Positions 1-7,074 of a DNA stretch of 37,051 nucleotides are shown here, piece after piece. The stretch's first letter is position 1; each line of letters begins with the position of its first letter. The stretch spans positions 1-37,051 of the IMG/VR virus record IMGVR_UViG_3300031111_000022. One strand, written 5' to 3'. This stretch comes from a virus. The notes under the pieces were generated by a model, which worked only from the letters and a program-made list of their open reading frames with translations, ran no database searches and had not been told where the DNA came from. A program made the translations under genes and the position numbers.

Positions 1-20
1 CTCATCAACCCCGCCACCGG
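1..20. other. Putative host flank, left side
   Basis: These bases lie outside the candidate phage terminus at 21. All three forward frames are open, so it could be coding, but it is too short to identify. The last five bases (ACCGG) should match the first five beyond the right terminus (ACTGA) if this were a clean Mu-type insertion with a 5-bp duplication; only three of five agree. Confidence 0.35.
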
Positions 21-59
21 TGTGCCTTGCCAAAATGCCTGACCCGTTTTGCCAAAATG
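21..59 (+). repeat. Candidate phage right terminus with two transposase-binding-type repeats
   Basis: The sequence starts TGTGCC and is followed by two identical copies of TTGCCAAAATG at 27-37 and 49-59, 22 bp apart. The opposite end of the phage, read inward, starts TGTAGA followed at the same distance by TTGACAAAATG, with a further variant TTGCCACAATG deeper in. Terminal TG and repeated inverted sites are what MuA-type transposases require. This end lies beyond the fibre genes and so corresponds to the right end of Mu. Assignment is by pattern only. Confidence 0.6.
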
Positions 60-80
60 CGGCACTGGTAATGGGTGCAG

Positions 81-106
81 GCCGACCCATGGATTAGGTC
101 GGTTTT
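81..106 (+). terminator. Possible rho-independent terminator reading into the phage
   Basis: CCGACC (82-87) and GGTCGG (97-102) form a 6-bp stem with a 9-base loop followed by TTTT on the plus strand. It would stop transcription entering the phage from the left flank; the T-run is on the wrong side to serve the leftward late operon. The stem is short, so confidence is modest. Confidence 0.35.
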
Positions 107-120
107 GGGCGTTAGAACGA

Positions 121-144
121 ACCTTCAAACGACGTTTACAAGGT
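121..144 (-). terminator. Dyad downstream of the last late gene, possible terminator
   Basis: ACCTT (121-125) pairs with AAGGT (140-144), and AAACG (127-131) with CGTTT (133-137), giving an interrupted dyad 26 bases after the stop of the fibre gene. It is the only clear structure at the end of the late operon, but it lacks a strong T-run on the minus strand. It could equally be a protein-binding site, since TTCAAACG also occurs near the other phage end. Confidence 0.3.
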
Positions 145-169
145 CTTCAAAGAACAGGGCCAGAGACTG

Positions 170-1690
170 CTACGAACCGAACGGCTTGATGCTGGAGTGG
201 GCGAGGTCGAAGGCGGCCCGGAATCCGATGTCGGGAGCGCCCACATTGGCGCACATCATCGTGGCGAAGCCGGACACAGCCGGGGAACTGTCAGCATGGC
301 CACCGCCACGACACAGTGCCATGTCGTCGTCGCCCTCACCCCAGGTGATGTACAGATAGTCGTCGTAGTCCGGGTCGGCCCCAGGTGCACGCATCGTTGC
401 GGGCAGCGCTGCGTACTTCGACCAGCTCATGTTGGCGATAGACAGCAGCTCGTCGATAGCACCCTTCTGGGTGACGACCAGGCCGCCATCGGTGGTGATG
501 CCGTACGTGCAGTCCGTCCGGATGCGCACGAAGGCCGTGTCGTCGGCGTGGGATGCCGGCGTGCTGCCGCCGTAGCCACGCGTCACCGTGACATCGCTCC
601 CTACGACGTTCGTGACCTCAAGCAGCTCGTCCTCGCACTTGAGAATGTGGCCAACGGCGGGAGCGTCGCCCAGGTCCTCGGTGTAGGCGAAAGTGACCGG
701 GTCGGTCGTGTTGTCGAGGCCGGAGCTGACGTAGTGCCGGTAGCCCTCGGGAACAAGGCAGTGGTGTGTGGTCTGGAACACGGTTGCGTTGTTGCTGTGC
801 GCCGATGCGGCGGTGCCCTTCTGACCACGGAGGCAACCACTCAGCGTCCAGTTTCCCTGGACGTCATTGTAGGTCATCTCGTCGTACCAGACCCACTCGT
901 CAGTGTTGCCTCCCTCGCCCTGGATGAAGGCAAGGGAGTTGCCTGCAGGCCAGTTCTCCGACTCCTGGACCCGGTCGATGGTGATCTCCGTGTCCACGGC
1001 CGTGATGCCGTCAGCGTCATCGATGAGAGCCTGCTTGGCATGGCCGTAGACTCCGTAGTCAATGTCCATGTTCATCCATTCCCAGACGTTCCCGACCACG
1101 TCGAAGGGGCCGTCCGGAGTGCTGAAAAGCGAGGTCCCCCCCTGGCCAGTCCCGGCCAGCCAGGCCTCGTCACTGAACAGCCCCTTGATGCACCCGCCAT
1201 CGCCCCAGTCCGCCGAACTGCCGACGACATTGCCGGCCACTTCAGCGCCGATGAGCTTAGCGAGCACGATTAGGCTGGCGTACTCGTACGCATTCACCAG
1301 ATGGCACGCCTGCCCACCGAAGATCTGCCGGTTGTAGCAGGCCACCACCGCGCTGTCCTTGCTGATGCGCCGCCAGGTCTGCACGCCGAGGCGAGACGTT
1401 GCCACATTGCCATCTCCGGCAGTCACAACCAGATCCGGGTCGCATCCCATCACCGACGGCGTGGCGTCCTGGTGACTGCAGGGATACTTGTCGATAAGGA
1501 ACCCACCCATGTCGAGGTCCTCCGAGGGCCACGGGCCCGGGAGTGCTCCCGTGGGCACCGTGAACGGTGGCACATAGACCATCTCCGAGACCTGGCCGGA
1601 GGTCTCATCCGTCACGAACGTACTGCGCATGCTCTGCAGCATTCTGGACAGGATGCTGCCCAGGCTCAGGTGTCCAATCTCCTTGGTCAT
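170..1690 (-). CDS. Tail fibre/receptor-binding protein with FGE/C-type-lectin fold
   Basis: A 506-residue protein, last gene of the late operon. Residues about 38-75 (MVYVPPFTVP, then GGFLIDKYPCS) and later DVVGNVWEWM match the start and middle of formylglycine-generating-enzyme-like C-type-lectin domains. The C-terminus (LCRGGG ... PDIGFRAAF) has the end signature of such domains, as seen in variable proteins of diversity-generating retroelements and in some phage adhesins. The lectin fold is interrupted by about 180 residues holding two copies of a short beta-module common in phage structural proteins, each ending in a GxxGT/S-A-H pattern (LRGQKGTAASAHS and TRGYGGSTPASHA). It probably sits at the fibre tip and binds the host surface. 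GGGAGG lies 5 bases before the ATG. No reverse transcriptase or template repeat was seen in the window. Confidence 0.65.
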   Translation of the reverse strand: MTKEIGHLSLGSILSRMLQSMRSTFVTDETSGQVSEMVYVPPFTVPTGALPGPWPSEDLDMGGFLIDKYPCSHQDATPSVMGCDPDLVVTAGDGNVATSRLGVQTWRRISKDSAVVACYNRQIFGGQACHLVNAYEYASLIVLAKLIGAEVAGNVVGSSADWGDGGCIKGLFSDEAWLAGTGQGGTSLFSTPDGPFDVVGNVWEWMNMDIDYGVYGHAKQALIDDADGITAVDTEITIDRVQESENWPAGNSLAFIQGEGGNTDEWVWYDEMTYNDVQGNWTLSGCLRGQKGTAASAHSNNATVFQTTHHCLVPEGYRHYVSSGLDNTTDPVTFAYTEDLGDAPAVGHILKCEDELLEVTNVVGSDVTVTRGYGGSTPASHADDTAFVRIRTDCTYGITTDGGLVVTQKGAIDELLSIANMSWSKYAALPATMRAPGADPDYDDYLYITWGEGDDDMALCRGGGHADSSPAVSGFATMMCANVGAPDIGFRAAFDLAHSSIKPFGS

Positions 1691-1700
1691 TTCAGCCTCC

Positions 1701-2084
1701 CTACGCCGGAATCGAGTTGTCGAGAACCACCAGGCTCACCCGCACGGAAATGCCCGCCAGGCCGCTGTTGTGGATCTTCAGTGTGTTCTCAGCGATGGTG
1801 AACCAGACCTCTCCAAGCTGGCCCTCCGGGTCTCCCAGCGCTGCAAACGATGGCACGTAGAGACCAGACCCCAAATTGTGGGTCCAAAGCGTGCCAGCGG
1901 GCCCCCCGGTCGAGACGTCGTCGTACAGCATGCGGACGGCTCTGTCCTTGAGGTACTCGGTCCGCTGCAGCAGTTGCAGGTGGGGCAGATTGGCCGGCGA
2001 GTTCTCATCGGCGGCCAGGACGTCGTCAGTGTCGGCCAGTTGGTAGACGTCCGACCAGACGCTGGTTTCGGGCAGGTTCGCCAT
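1701..2084 (-). CDS. Small tail-fibre-region protein
   Basis: A 127-residue protein between the gp48-proximal fibre protein and the lectin-type fibre. Residues 33-47 (LPHLQLLQRTEYLKDR-like stretch) resemble the attachment segments of short phage fibre proteins, followed by a beta-rich C-terminal half (LWTHNLGSGLYVPSF, then GEVWFTIAENTLKIHN). It starts with an ATG preceded by a very strong GAGGAGGAGG site. It probably contributes to fibre structure or oligomerisation. The family is not identified with certainty; position and composition are the main support. Confidence 0.5.
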   Translation of the reverse strand: MANLPETSVWSDVYQLADTDDVLAADENSPANLPHLQLLQRTEYLKDRAVRMLYDDVSTGGPAGTLWTHNLGSGLYVPSFAALGDPEGQLGEVWFTIAENTLKIHNSGLAGISVRVSLVVLDNSIPA

Positions 2085-2099
2085 TGGTTCCTCCTCCTC

Positions 2100-2540
2100 C
2101 TATGCAACCTTCGTGGTCCACGTCCCTTCGATGGACATGGAGCTGTCTTTGATGCCGATGGCCTTCAGGCGGCGAGCGTGCAGCACGGTCTCGGTGTCGT
2201 CCACCAGGCCGAACTCCTGGATACTGAGGCCGTTGGCCTCGTCCGTGGCGATGGTAAACGCATACGCCGCCTGGCCAGTCGCCGGGAACGTCACGCCGTC
2301 AACCGCCTTCGCAAAGGGGTTCGTCAGCGCGGTATCGGTCTTCTGCGGCGCTCCCGTGCCCTCGCCCACGGCGACCTTCGCAACCGGCTTTGCGCCGGCA
2401 TCTCCGGCCTGGCACTTGGCGTAGTGGTCGAGACCTCGGTTCGTGATGAGGTTCTCCAGGACAACCTCTTCGGCCAGCTTCCCGTTCCGGTAGATGCGCA
2501 AGTGCAGAATACCGGTGAGCCTGTTTCGCTCAGTGAACAT
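2100..2540 (-). CDS. Tail fibre/collar-type structural protein
   Basis: A 146-residue beta-rich protein whose start overlaps the end of the tail protein I gene by 11 bases, with GGAGGTGA 6 bases before the ATG. It has the pattern N-L-I-T-N-x-G-L-D near residue 30 and then VGEGTGAPQKTDTALTNP, typical of small phage fibre or tail structural proteins that follow the baseplate genes. It is likely part of the fibre network attached to the baseplate. A more exact role cannot be read from sequence alone. Confidence 0.5.
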   Translation of the reverse strand: MFTERNRLTGILHLRIYRNGKLAEEVVLENLITNRGLDHYAKCQAGDAGAKPVAKVAVGEGTGAPQKTDTALTNPFAKAVDGVTFPATGQAAYAFTIATDEANGLSIQEFGLVDDTETVLHARRLKAIGIKDSSMSIEGTWTTKVA

Positions 2541-3255
2541 GTACAGTCACCTCCAACTCGTCGCTGTTGCCATCGTAGGCAATGGTCCCATCGTGTCTGT
2601 ATGTGCCGTCGTACTTCGCAATCGCTTGTGCCGAGTCATCCATCGACAGCCCGAGGACCAGGTCCATCGACTCATCAGATGCCGTGGCCTCGTCGGCCAG
2701 GTCGTGCTTGACCACGAGCTGCAGGAGCTTGGCATGGGCAGCCTTCCACTTCGCAATCGAGCGACGGAAGTTGGCCCACGTCGTGGCGTCCATCTCGATC
2801 CCGTCAGGCAGCACCACCTTGATGAGGAACTCCGCCCAGTTCATCAGCACGGCATATTGCACCGTGCCGTCGTACTTGTACGTGCCGTCGTACTTCGGTC
2901 CTGCCGGTCCCTCCTGATACTCCACGTCCTCAAACCCGAGGCCGACCATAGCAAGCAGGACGCCGCCAGGTGTCCCCCCGAGCTGATAGAGGTTGAATGC
3001 GCTGGCGAGGCGTTTCAGGTACGCAGCGTCAGCCTCCCCACTCAGGCGCCTGATTCCCCGAGCCCGGCCAATGAGGTCGAGAGCGAAGCCACTGGCGGTC
3101 GGGGCGCTCCATAGCTTCCGCGTCTCCATCAATGCTGCCCTGACCCCATCGAAGGCCGCACCGACCGCACCGGCCAGACGCCACATCTCGCCATCCTGCA
3201 CCTTCTTCAGTGGCGGGTGGAGTCGAGCCCAAAAGTACTGGCGGAAGTTGAGCAC
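2530..3255 (-). CDS. Tail protein I / Mu gp48-like baseplate protein
   Basis: A 241-residue baseplate protein of the gp48/DUF2313 kind, directly after the J-like gene as in Mu. The N-terminal half (W-R-L-A-G-A-V-G-A-A-F near residue 25, then LDLIGRARGIRR) matches the family. Start chosen as GTG 3255: the preceding stop and this start overlap as TAGTG and GGAGG lies 7 bases upstream. Two clusters of YDGT repeats (KYDGTYKYDGT near residue 120 and three more copies near the C-terminus) stand out. The family caps the baseplate wedge and connects to fibres. Confidence 0.7.
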   Translation of the reverse strand: MLNFRQYFWARLHPPLKKVQDGEMWRLAGAVGAAFDGVRAALMETRKLWSAPTASGFALDLIGRARGIRRLSGEADAAYLKRLASAFNLYQLGGTPGGVLLAMVGLGFEDVEYQEGPAGPKYDGTYKYDGTVQYAVLMNWAEFLIKVVLPDGIEMDATTWANFRRSIAKWKAAHAKLLQLVVKHDLADEATASDESMDLVLGLSMDDSAQAIAKYDGTYRHDGTIAYDGNSDELEVTVHVH

Positions 3256-4412
3256 TATTCGTCCTCCCACTCTTCCACAGTGACTGACACGCTAGCGGGG
3301 ACAAACAACTGGCCACTGGCGACTGCGACGTTGCCTGGCGGGCTCGTCCAAAGGACATCCACAGCGTCCTGCAGAGCAATCAGCTTGGCGGACACCTGCG
3401 CCTGAACGAAGTCGTCGCCGGGTCCCAGCGGGGTGATGTCCAAGTCCTCGTCGGCCACGCTGTACGCGGCCAGAATTGCCTCGGCGTCGGCCTCGGTCGT
3501 CGAGAGGTCAGTGCCAGGCCGCACGCGCACGGTCACGTCCAGGTCCTGTTCCACGGCCTCTGGAGCGATGACATCAACGTCAGCGCACTGCGGCCGACGG
3601 GCATCGATGTACGCCTGGACCTCCTGCAGCAAGGTCTCGGAGGGGATACCGGCGCTGCCGGTGATGACCACGTCTACCGTGCCGGGCCCGTGCGGATGCT
3701 GGTCGTCAACGGAGACGCCGGCTACGCCACTGACGGCCCGCGCCCAGGACCGGTAGGCGTCTGCCGTGGCTCCCCGAGACAGCTCCGCCCATCGCAGCAG
3801 GCAGCGTTCGCGCAGGGCATCGTCCGTCTCCTCGTCGGTGCCTTCACTGGTGAGCCAGTCAGGCCCATTGGTGACGGCATCGAGGCCGACGACAGGCGTC
3901 AGGATCTCCTCGATCACACCGGCCGCCGCATTGAAGGCAATTCCCGTCCCCATGGCACGCACTGCAACGTCCGCTTCGGCCTCCCCGTCAGGCATGGTGT
4001 AGTCGGTCATCGTCGTGTAGGTGCGACGCTCTCCGGCGCTGTCCAGCTTCGTGGCCACCAGCGTGCCGGCCGGGACTATGAGCGCGCCCGCTGCATCCTC
4101 CCGAGAGAAGGTCACCTCGCCCTCGGCCGCCGTAGCCTCGTGGCGCAGCAGCGACTGGTCGGCCGCACGCAGATCAAGCCAGAACCCGGTAGCTGTCTCC
4201 ACGTAGCCCTGCTTGATGACGTCGAGGAGCAGCATGTGCAGCTCTCCGATGAGCTTGGACGTGACTGTGAACGTCGTCCGCAGCACGCCGCCCTCATTGA
4301 AATTGGTCAAGCTGCTGCCCTGGGCCACCAGGTAGTCCCGGGAGTCCTCAAGGAGGTCCTGCCAGGTCTTGTAGCCGATGAGTTCCTTCAGCTTGTCAGT
4401 CAGTGACGCCAT
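3255..4412 (-). CDS. Baseplate J-like protein (Mu gp47-like)
   Basis: A 385-residue baseplate wedge protein. The central region (FNAAAGVIEEILTPVVGL, then D-A-L-R-E-R-C-L-L-R-W near residue 200, then GTVDVVITGSAG and ARRPQCADVDVIAP) is diagnostic of the baseplate J / gp47 family in contractile-tail phages. It overlaps the gp25-like gene by 17 bases at its start and the next gene by one base at its end. GGAGG lies 6 bases before the ATG. Normal length for the family. Confidence 0.9.
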   Translation of the reverse strand: MASLTDKLKELIGYKTWQDLLEDSRDYLVAQGSSLTNFNEGGVLRTTFTVTSKLIGELHMLLLDVIKQGYVETATGFWLDLRAADQSLLRHEATAAEGEVTFSREDAAGALIVPAGTLVATKLDSAGERRTYTTMTDYTMPDGEAEADVAVRAMGTGIAFNAAAGVIEEILTPVVGLDAVTNGPDWLTSEGTDEETDDALRERCLLRWAELSRGATADAYRSWARAVSGVAGVSVDDQHPHGPGTVDVVITGSAGIPSETLLQEVQAYIDARRPQCADVDVIAPEAVEQDLDVTVRVRPGTDLSTTEADAEAILAAYSVADEDLDITPLGPGDDFVQAQVSAKLIALQDAVDVLWTSPPGNVAVASGQLFVPASVSVTVEEWEDE

Positions 4413-4830
4413 ACAGCACCTCCCTCGATGCGCTCTCGCCTCCGTATCCGATAACCAGGCTGAACTGCTGGTCGGTCCCTGCCACCTTGCCCGTCACCTT
4501 AAGCCGGATCGTCTCGAGCTCCCAGTTCAGCACAATCACTTCGACGGAGCCCTTCTCGACCCGGATGTCCGACTCGCACTGCTCGACGATGTCCTGGGAG
4601 ATGCCCGTGAGCAACGAGCTCGTCATCTCGCTCTGCAGGTAGTCGGTCACATCCACGCCGTAGTTCTCGTTGCCGTCCAGCGACCCTCTTGGTGTCTGCA
4701 GGCGGATCCAAAGGTCCTGCTCCAGGCAGGGCAGTCCACTCACCTGCCCGGTGTCTCCCGATGCAGCCACACTCACGTCGCCGACGGTGAGGTCCAGCGC
4801 AATGTCTGTCCCGAGCTCCTCAAGCATCAT
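4396..4830 (-). CDS. gp25/gpW-like baseplate wedge protein (Mu gp46-like)
   Basis: A 144-residue protein in the position of Mu gp46. The pattern LQTPRGSLDGNENYGVDVTDYL near residues 45-66, where an early turn leads into YGVD, is characteristic of gp25/GPW lysozyme-like wedge proteins that help initiate sheath assembly. The start overlaps the spike gene stop (ATGATG over TGA), suggesting translational coupling. Only a weak SD is seen. Confidence 0.8.
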   Translation of the reverse strand: MMLEELGTDIALDLTVGDVSVAASGDTGQVSGLPCLEQDLWIRLQTPRGSLDGNENYGVDVTDYLQSEMTSSLLTGISQDIVEQCESDIRVEKGSVEVIVLNWELETIRLKVTGKVAGTDQQFSLVIGYGGESASREVLYGVTD

Positions 4831-5525
4831 TTCACCATCACTGTGAGCGAGCCAAGTTCCACGCCGGCCACCACGACAGGCGGCTTCGTCAGCACTGGCG
4901 GGTCAGGCGGCGGTGGCGATAGGGGCTCAGGGAGCGGGTGGGTGTGCTGGTTGAGCCACGACAGGAGCTCTGTCAGCCTCACGGCCTTTGTGTCAGCTCC
5001 ATCGCCGAGCTTGATTTGGGCGCCGGTCACGGTGGCAATGCTGCCGCTCAGGTGCACCGTGGCACCTCCGCTATCAACGCTCACGTCGCCGTTCTTCACT
5101 ACGAGGCTGGAGTCCCCAACCTTGACAGCCAGCTCGCCGGTGTGCTGCTCCGGCACCTGGTACCCGAGATGCAAAACGGACGCGACATAGGGCCTGCCAG
5201 GGTCCCAGTAGTCGAACGCCACACGCACGATGGCTCCCTTAGGGGGCAGGGAGAAAAGCCCCACTCCATCCCCAACGAGCAACTGCGGAAGCGGCACATC
5301 CTCCATCACCGGTGCGTCAGTGTCTTTCGCCCCATCTTTGGTGAGCGCCCGCACGTCTACTGAGTAGCGATGGTGCAAGCCGTCTGCCTTGCCTCCCCCA
5401 GTGCGCACCTTGACCACCTCGGCGTGTATCGGCCACGCCGTCTTGGCCCGAAACGCAGGCACCACGGCCTGGAGCAGCCGGCGGAAAAGCTCCTTGAGCT
5501 CTACGGGCGTCATATTTCCCTGCAT
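4827..5525 (-). CDS. Baseplate assembly protein V, tail spike (Mu gp45-like)
   Basis: A 232-residue spike protein. An OB-fold region is visible at residues about 35-115 (SVDVRAL, LLVGDGVGLFSLPPKGAIVRVAF, RPYVASVLH), followed by a repetitive beta-helix region. Near the C-terminus LNQHTHPLPEP supplies the His-x-His motif that in related spikes coordinates a metal at the membrane-piercing tip. A proline-rich tail follows. The ATG at 5525 has GGAGG 4 bases upstream; a second ATG at 5513 is possible. Confidence 0.85.
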   Translation of the reverse strand: MQGNMTPVELKELFRRLLQAVVPAFRAKTAWPIHAEVVKVRTGGGKADGLHHRYSVDVRALTKDGAKDTDAPVMEDVPLPQLLVGDGVGLFSLPPKGAIVRVAFDYWDPGRPYVASVLHLGYQVPEQHTGELAVKVGDSSLVVKNGDVSVDSGGATVHLSGSIATVTGAQIKLGDGADTKAVRLTELLSWLNQHTHPLPEPLSPPPPDPPVLTKPPVVVAGVELGSLTVMVK

Positions 5526-6274
5526 GTGACCTCCGAGAGTAGCCTCCCAAGCTTGTGCACCGCACGGTCGACCACGCAGATCCTGGCGCCACCAAACAGC
5601 ACCGGGTCGTAGACGATGGCCTTGCTGCTGTGCTGCACGAATGGGTCGTAGACCGCAGTCAGATGGTGCACCCCTTCGCCAGGCGTGAGTGAGATGATAT
5701 TCAGGCCCTCCTCGAAGGTGTGCGTGGTGTCGTCTTGAAACCTCGGAGAAAGCTCCATCGGACCCCAGTACGCCCAGCCCTCCGGCTCGGCGTACAGGTC
5801 CCAGTCAAGCCCCCAAGCATGATCGCACGCTCGCAAGACGTCCAACGCAGCCATGTCGTTGAATGCCATGCTGTGCTTGAGGCTCGCCGACTGCGGAGCG
5901 ACAATGGGCAGGCCCAGTACGTCACCAAGCCAGCCGGCAACCATCGCTGGGGTGCACATACGGAAGGACTGGCTCACCTTGCGCTCCTGCAAGCGACGCA
6001 TGGCGTCCGTTCCGACGATACGAAAGGCATCCGTGTCGTCGACCTCATCCACCTGCCCACCGAAGACAAGGCCCTGGTCGTTGCCGTATCCGGCGAAAAC
6101 AACCAGGTCGTCGTCCCTGGCGACCTCTATCTCATCGCTCCGGAGCGTCAGTTCGACCTGGTCGACGGGGGTCTGCCGGGCCGTAGTCAGCACCATGTCC
6201 TGCAGCGCCAGCACGGTGTGCGAGCCAATGTCCACGGTGACGGCCGGAGCCGAGTATTTGAGGGCATCTTGCAT
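5510..6274 (-). CDS. Baseplate hub / tail protein D-like (Mu gp44-like)
   Basis: A 254-residue hub protein located between a hub-associated protein and the spike, as in Mu. The N-terminal segment (VTVDIGSHTVLALQDMVLTT, then VDQVELTLRSDE) and the middle (DVLGLPIVAP, then DVLRACDHAWGLDWDLYAEP) resemble gp27/gpD-like hub proteins on which the spike sits. It begins with TGATG overlapping the previous stop. It is shorter than many gpD proteins (often 300 or more residues), fitting the compact Mu form. Confidence 0.7.
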   Translation of the reverse strand: MQDALKYSAPAVTVDIGSHTVLALQDMVLTTARQTPVDQVELTLRSDEIEVARDDDLVVFAGYGNDQGLVFGGQVDEVDDTDAFRIVGTDAMRRLQERKVSQSFRMCTPAMVAGWLGDVLGLPIVAPQSASLKHSMAFNDMAALDVLRACDHAWGLDWDLYAEPEGWAYWGPMELSPRFQDDTTHTFEEGLNIISLTPGEGVHHLTAVYDPFVQHSSKAIVYDPVLFGGARICVVDRAVHKLGRLLSEVTCREI

Positions 6275-7074
6275 CAGTTGAACGTCTGCAATGGCAACAG
6301 GTCTGCGGCCAGATTCTTGCCCGGGACTCCTGTGTCATCCTGGGTCGGCGTGTTGTACAGGTCGAAGGCCTTCGCCATGAGGCTCTTCTCCGGTGCGATG
6401 TTGATTGGCCGCGGCGTGTTCTTCCACGATTCCATCAGCTCCCTCGCCTCGCCGCGGGCGACCAGACCCTTGTAGCTCAACCTGGCCGTGCGCAGCTCAG
6501 CCCCCAGCGTCTGGATCGCTGCCTGTACGACGTCCGGGGCAACGGCTCCAGCAAACGCAGCGGCCGCTTTTGCCTCGTCCACTGCGCGCTTAGCCAGCTC
6601 CTGGATGGTGGCCAACTGAGCCCGCCTACGCGCACGCGCAAGCGTCTCTTTCTTAATGATGAGGGGGCGGTGCTCAACAAGCTGAAGTTCGACAACAACT
6701 ACGTCCGTCTGGTTGGTGCCGACGGACCGGAGCTGCTCGACGACGACCTGGCGAATGCCACGCGCAGCCATGTGGTCATTGACGACCCGGTAGACGAACG
6801 GCTCCACTTGGTCGTCTGTGCTCTTGAATATCTGCTCGTAGACGGCCAGCTTCTCCAGGGGCGTAGTGCCGCCAACGTCCGAGTCGTCCGTGAGCTGGAC
6901 TACTACCCGAGCTGAAGCGTCATTGTAGCCCGCAGGGATCTTCGCACTTCCGCTGCCACGATTGAGCTTCAGCTCCTTGAAGTTCACCTTGTTGGACACT
7001 TCGACGTGGGCCTCCACCCCGGGGAGCTCCTCGCCGCCCAGGCGGATCCTGCCATTGTCAATCACCAGGTTCAT
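6274..7074 (-). CDS. Tail/baseplate hub-associated protein after the tape measure
   Basis: A 266-residue protein between the tape measure gene and the hub gene, the place of Mu gp43 (the DNA circularisation protein N family). The N-terminal half is beta-rich (ELPGVEAHVEVSNKVNFKEL, GSGSAKIPAGYNDA) and the second half is helical and Ala-rich with a charged stretch (KKETLARARRRAQLATIQEL). It may bridge tape measure and hub. I do not recognise the exact family by motif; assignment is positional. ATG overlaps the tape measure stop (ATGA), with GGGAGG just upstream. Confidence 0.5.
   Translation of the reverse strand: MNLVIDNGRIRLGGEELPGVEAHVEVSNKVNFKELKLNRGSGSAKIPAGYNDASARVVVQLTDDSDVGGTTPLEKLAVYEQIFKSTDDQVEPFVYRVVNDHMAARGIRQVVVEQLRSVGTNQTDVVVVELQLVEHRPLIIKKETLARARRRAQLATIQELAKRAVDEAKAAAAFAGAVAPDVVQAAIQTLGAELRTARLSYKGLVARGEARELMESWKNTPRPINIAPEKSLMAKAFDLYNTPTQDDTGVPGKNLAADLLPLQTFN

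Noticed and set aside
1-170. Search for a retroelement template repeat next to the lectin fibre
   Set aside because: This stretch contains terminal repeats and dyads but no near-copy of the fibre gene 3-prime end, and no protein in the window has reverse transcriptase motifs.
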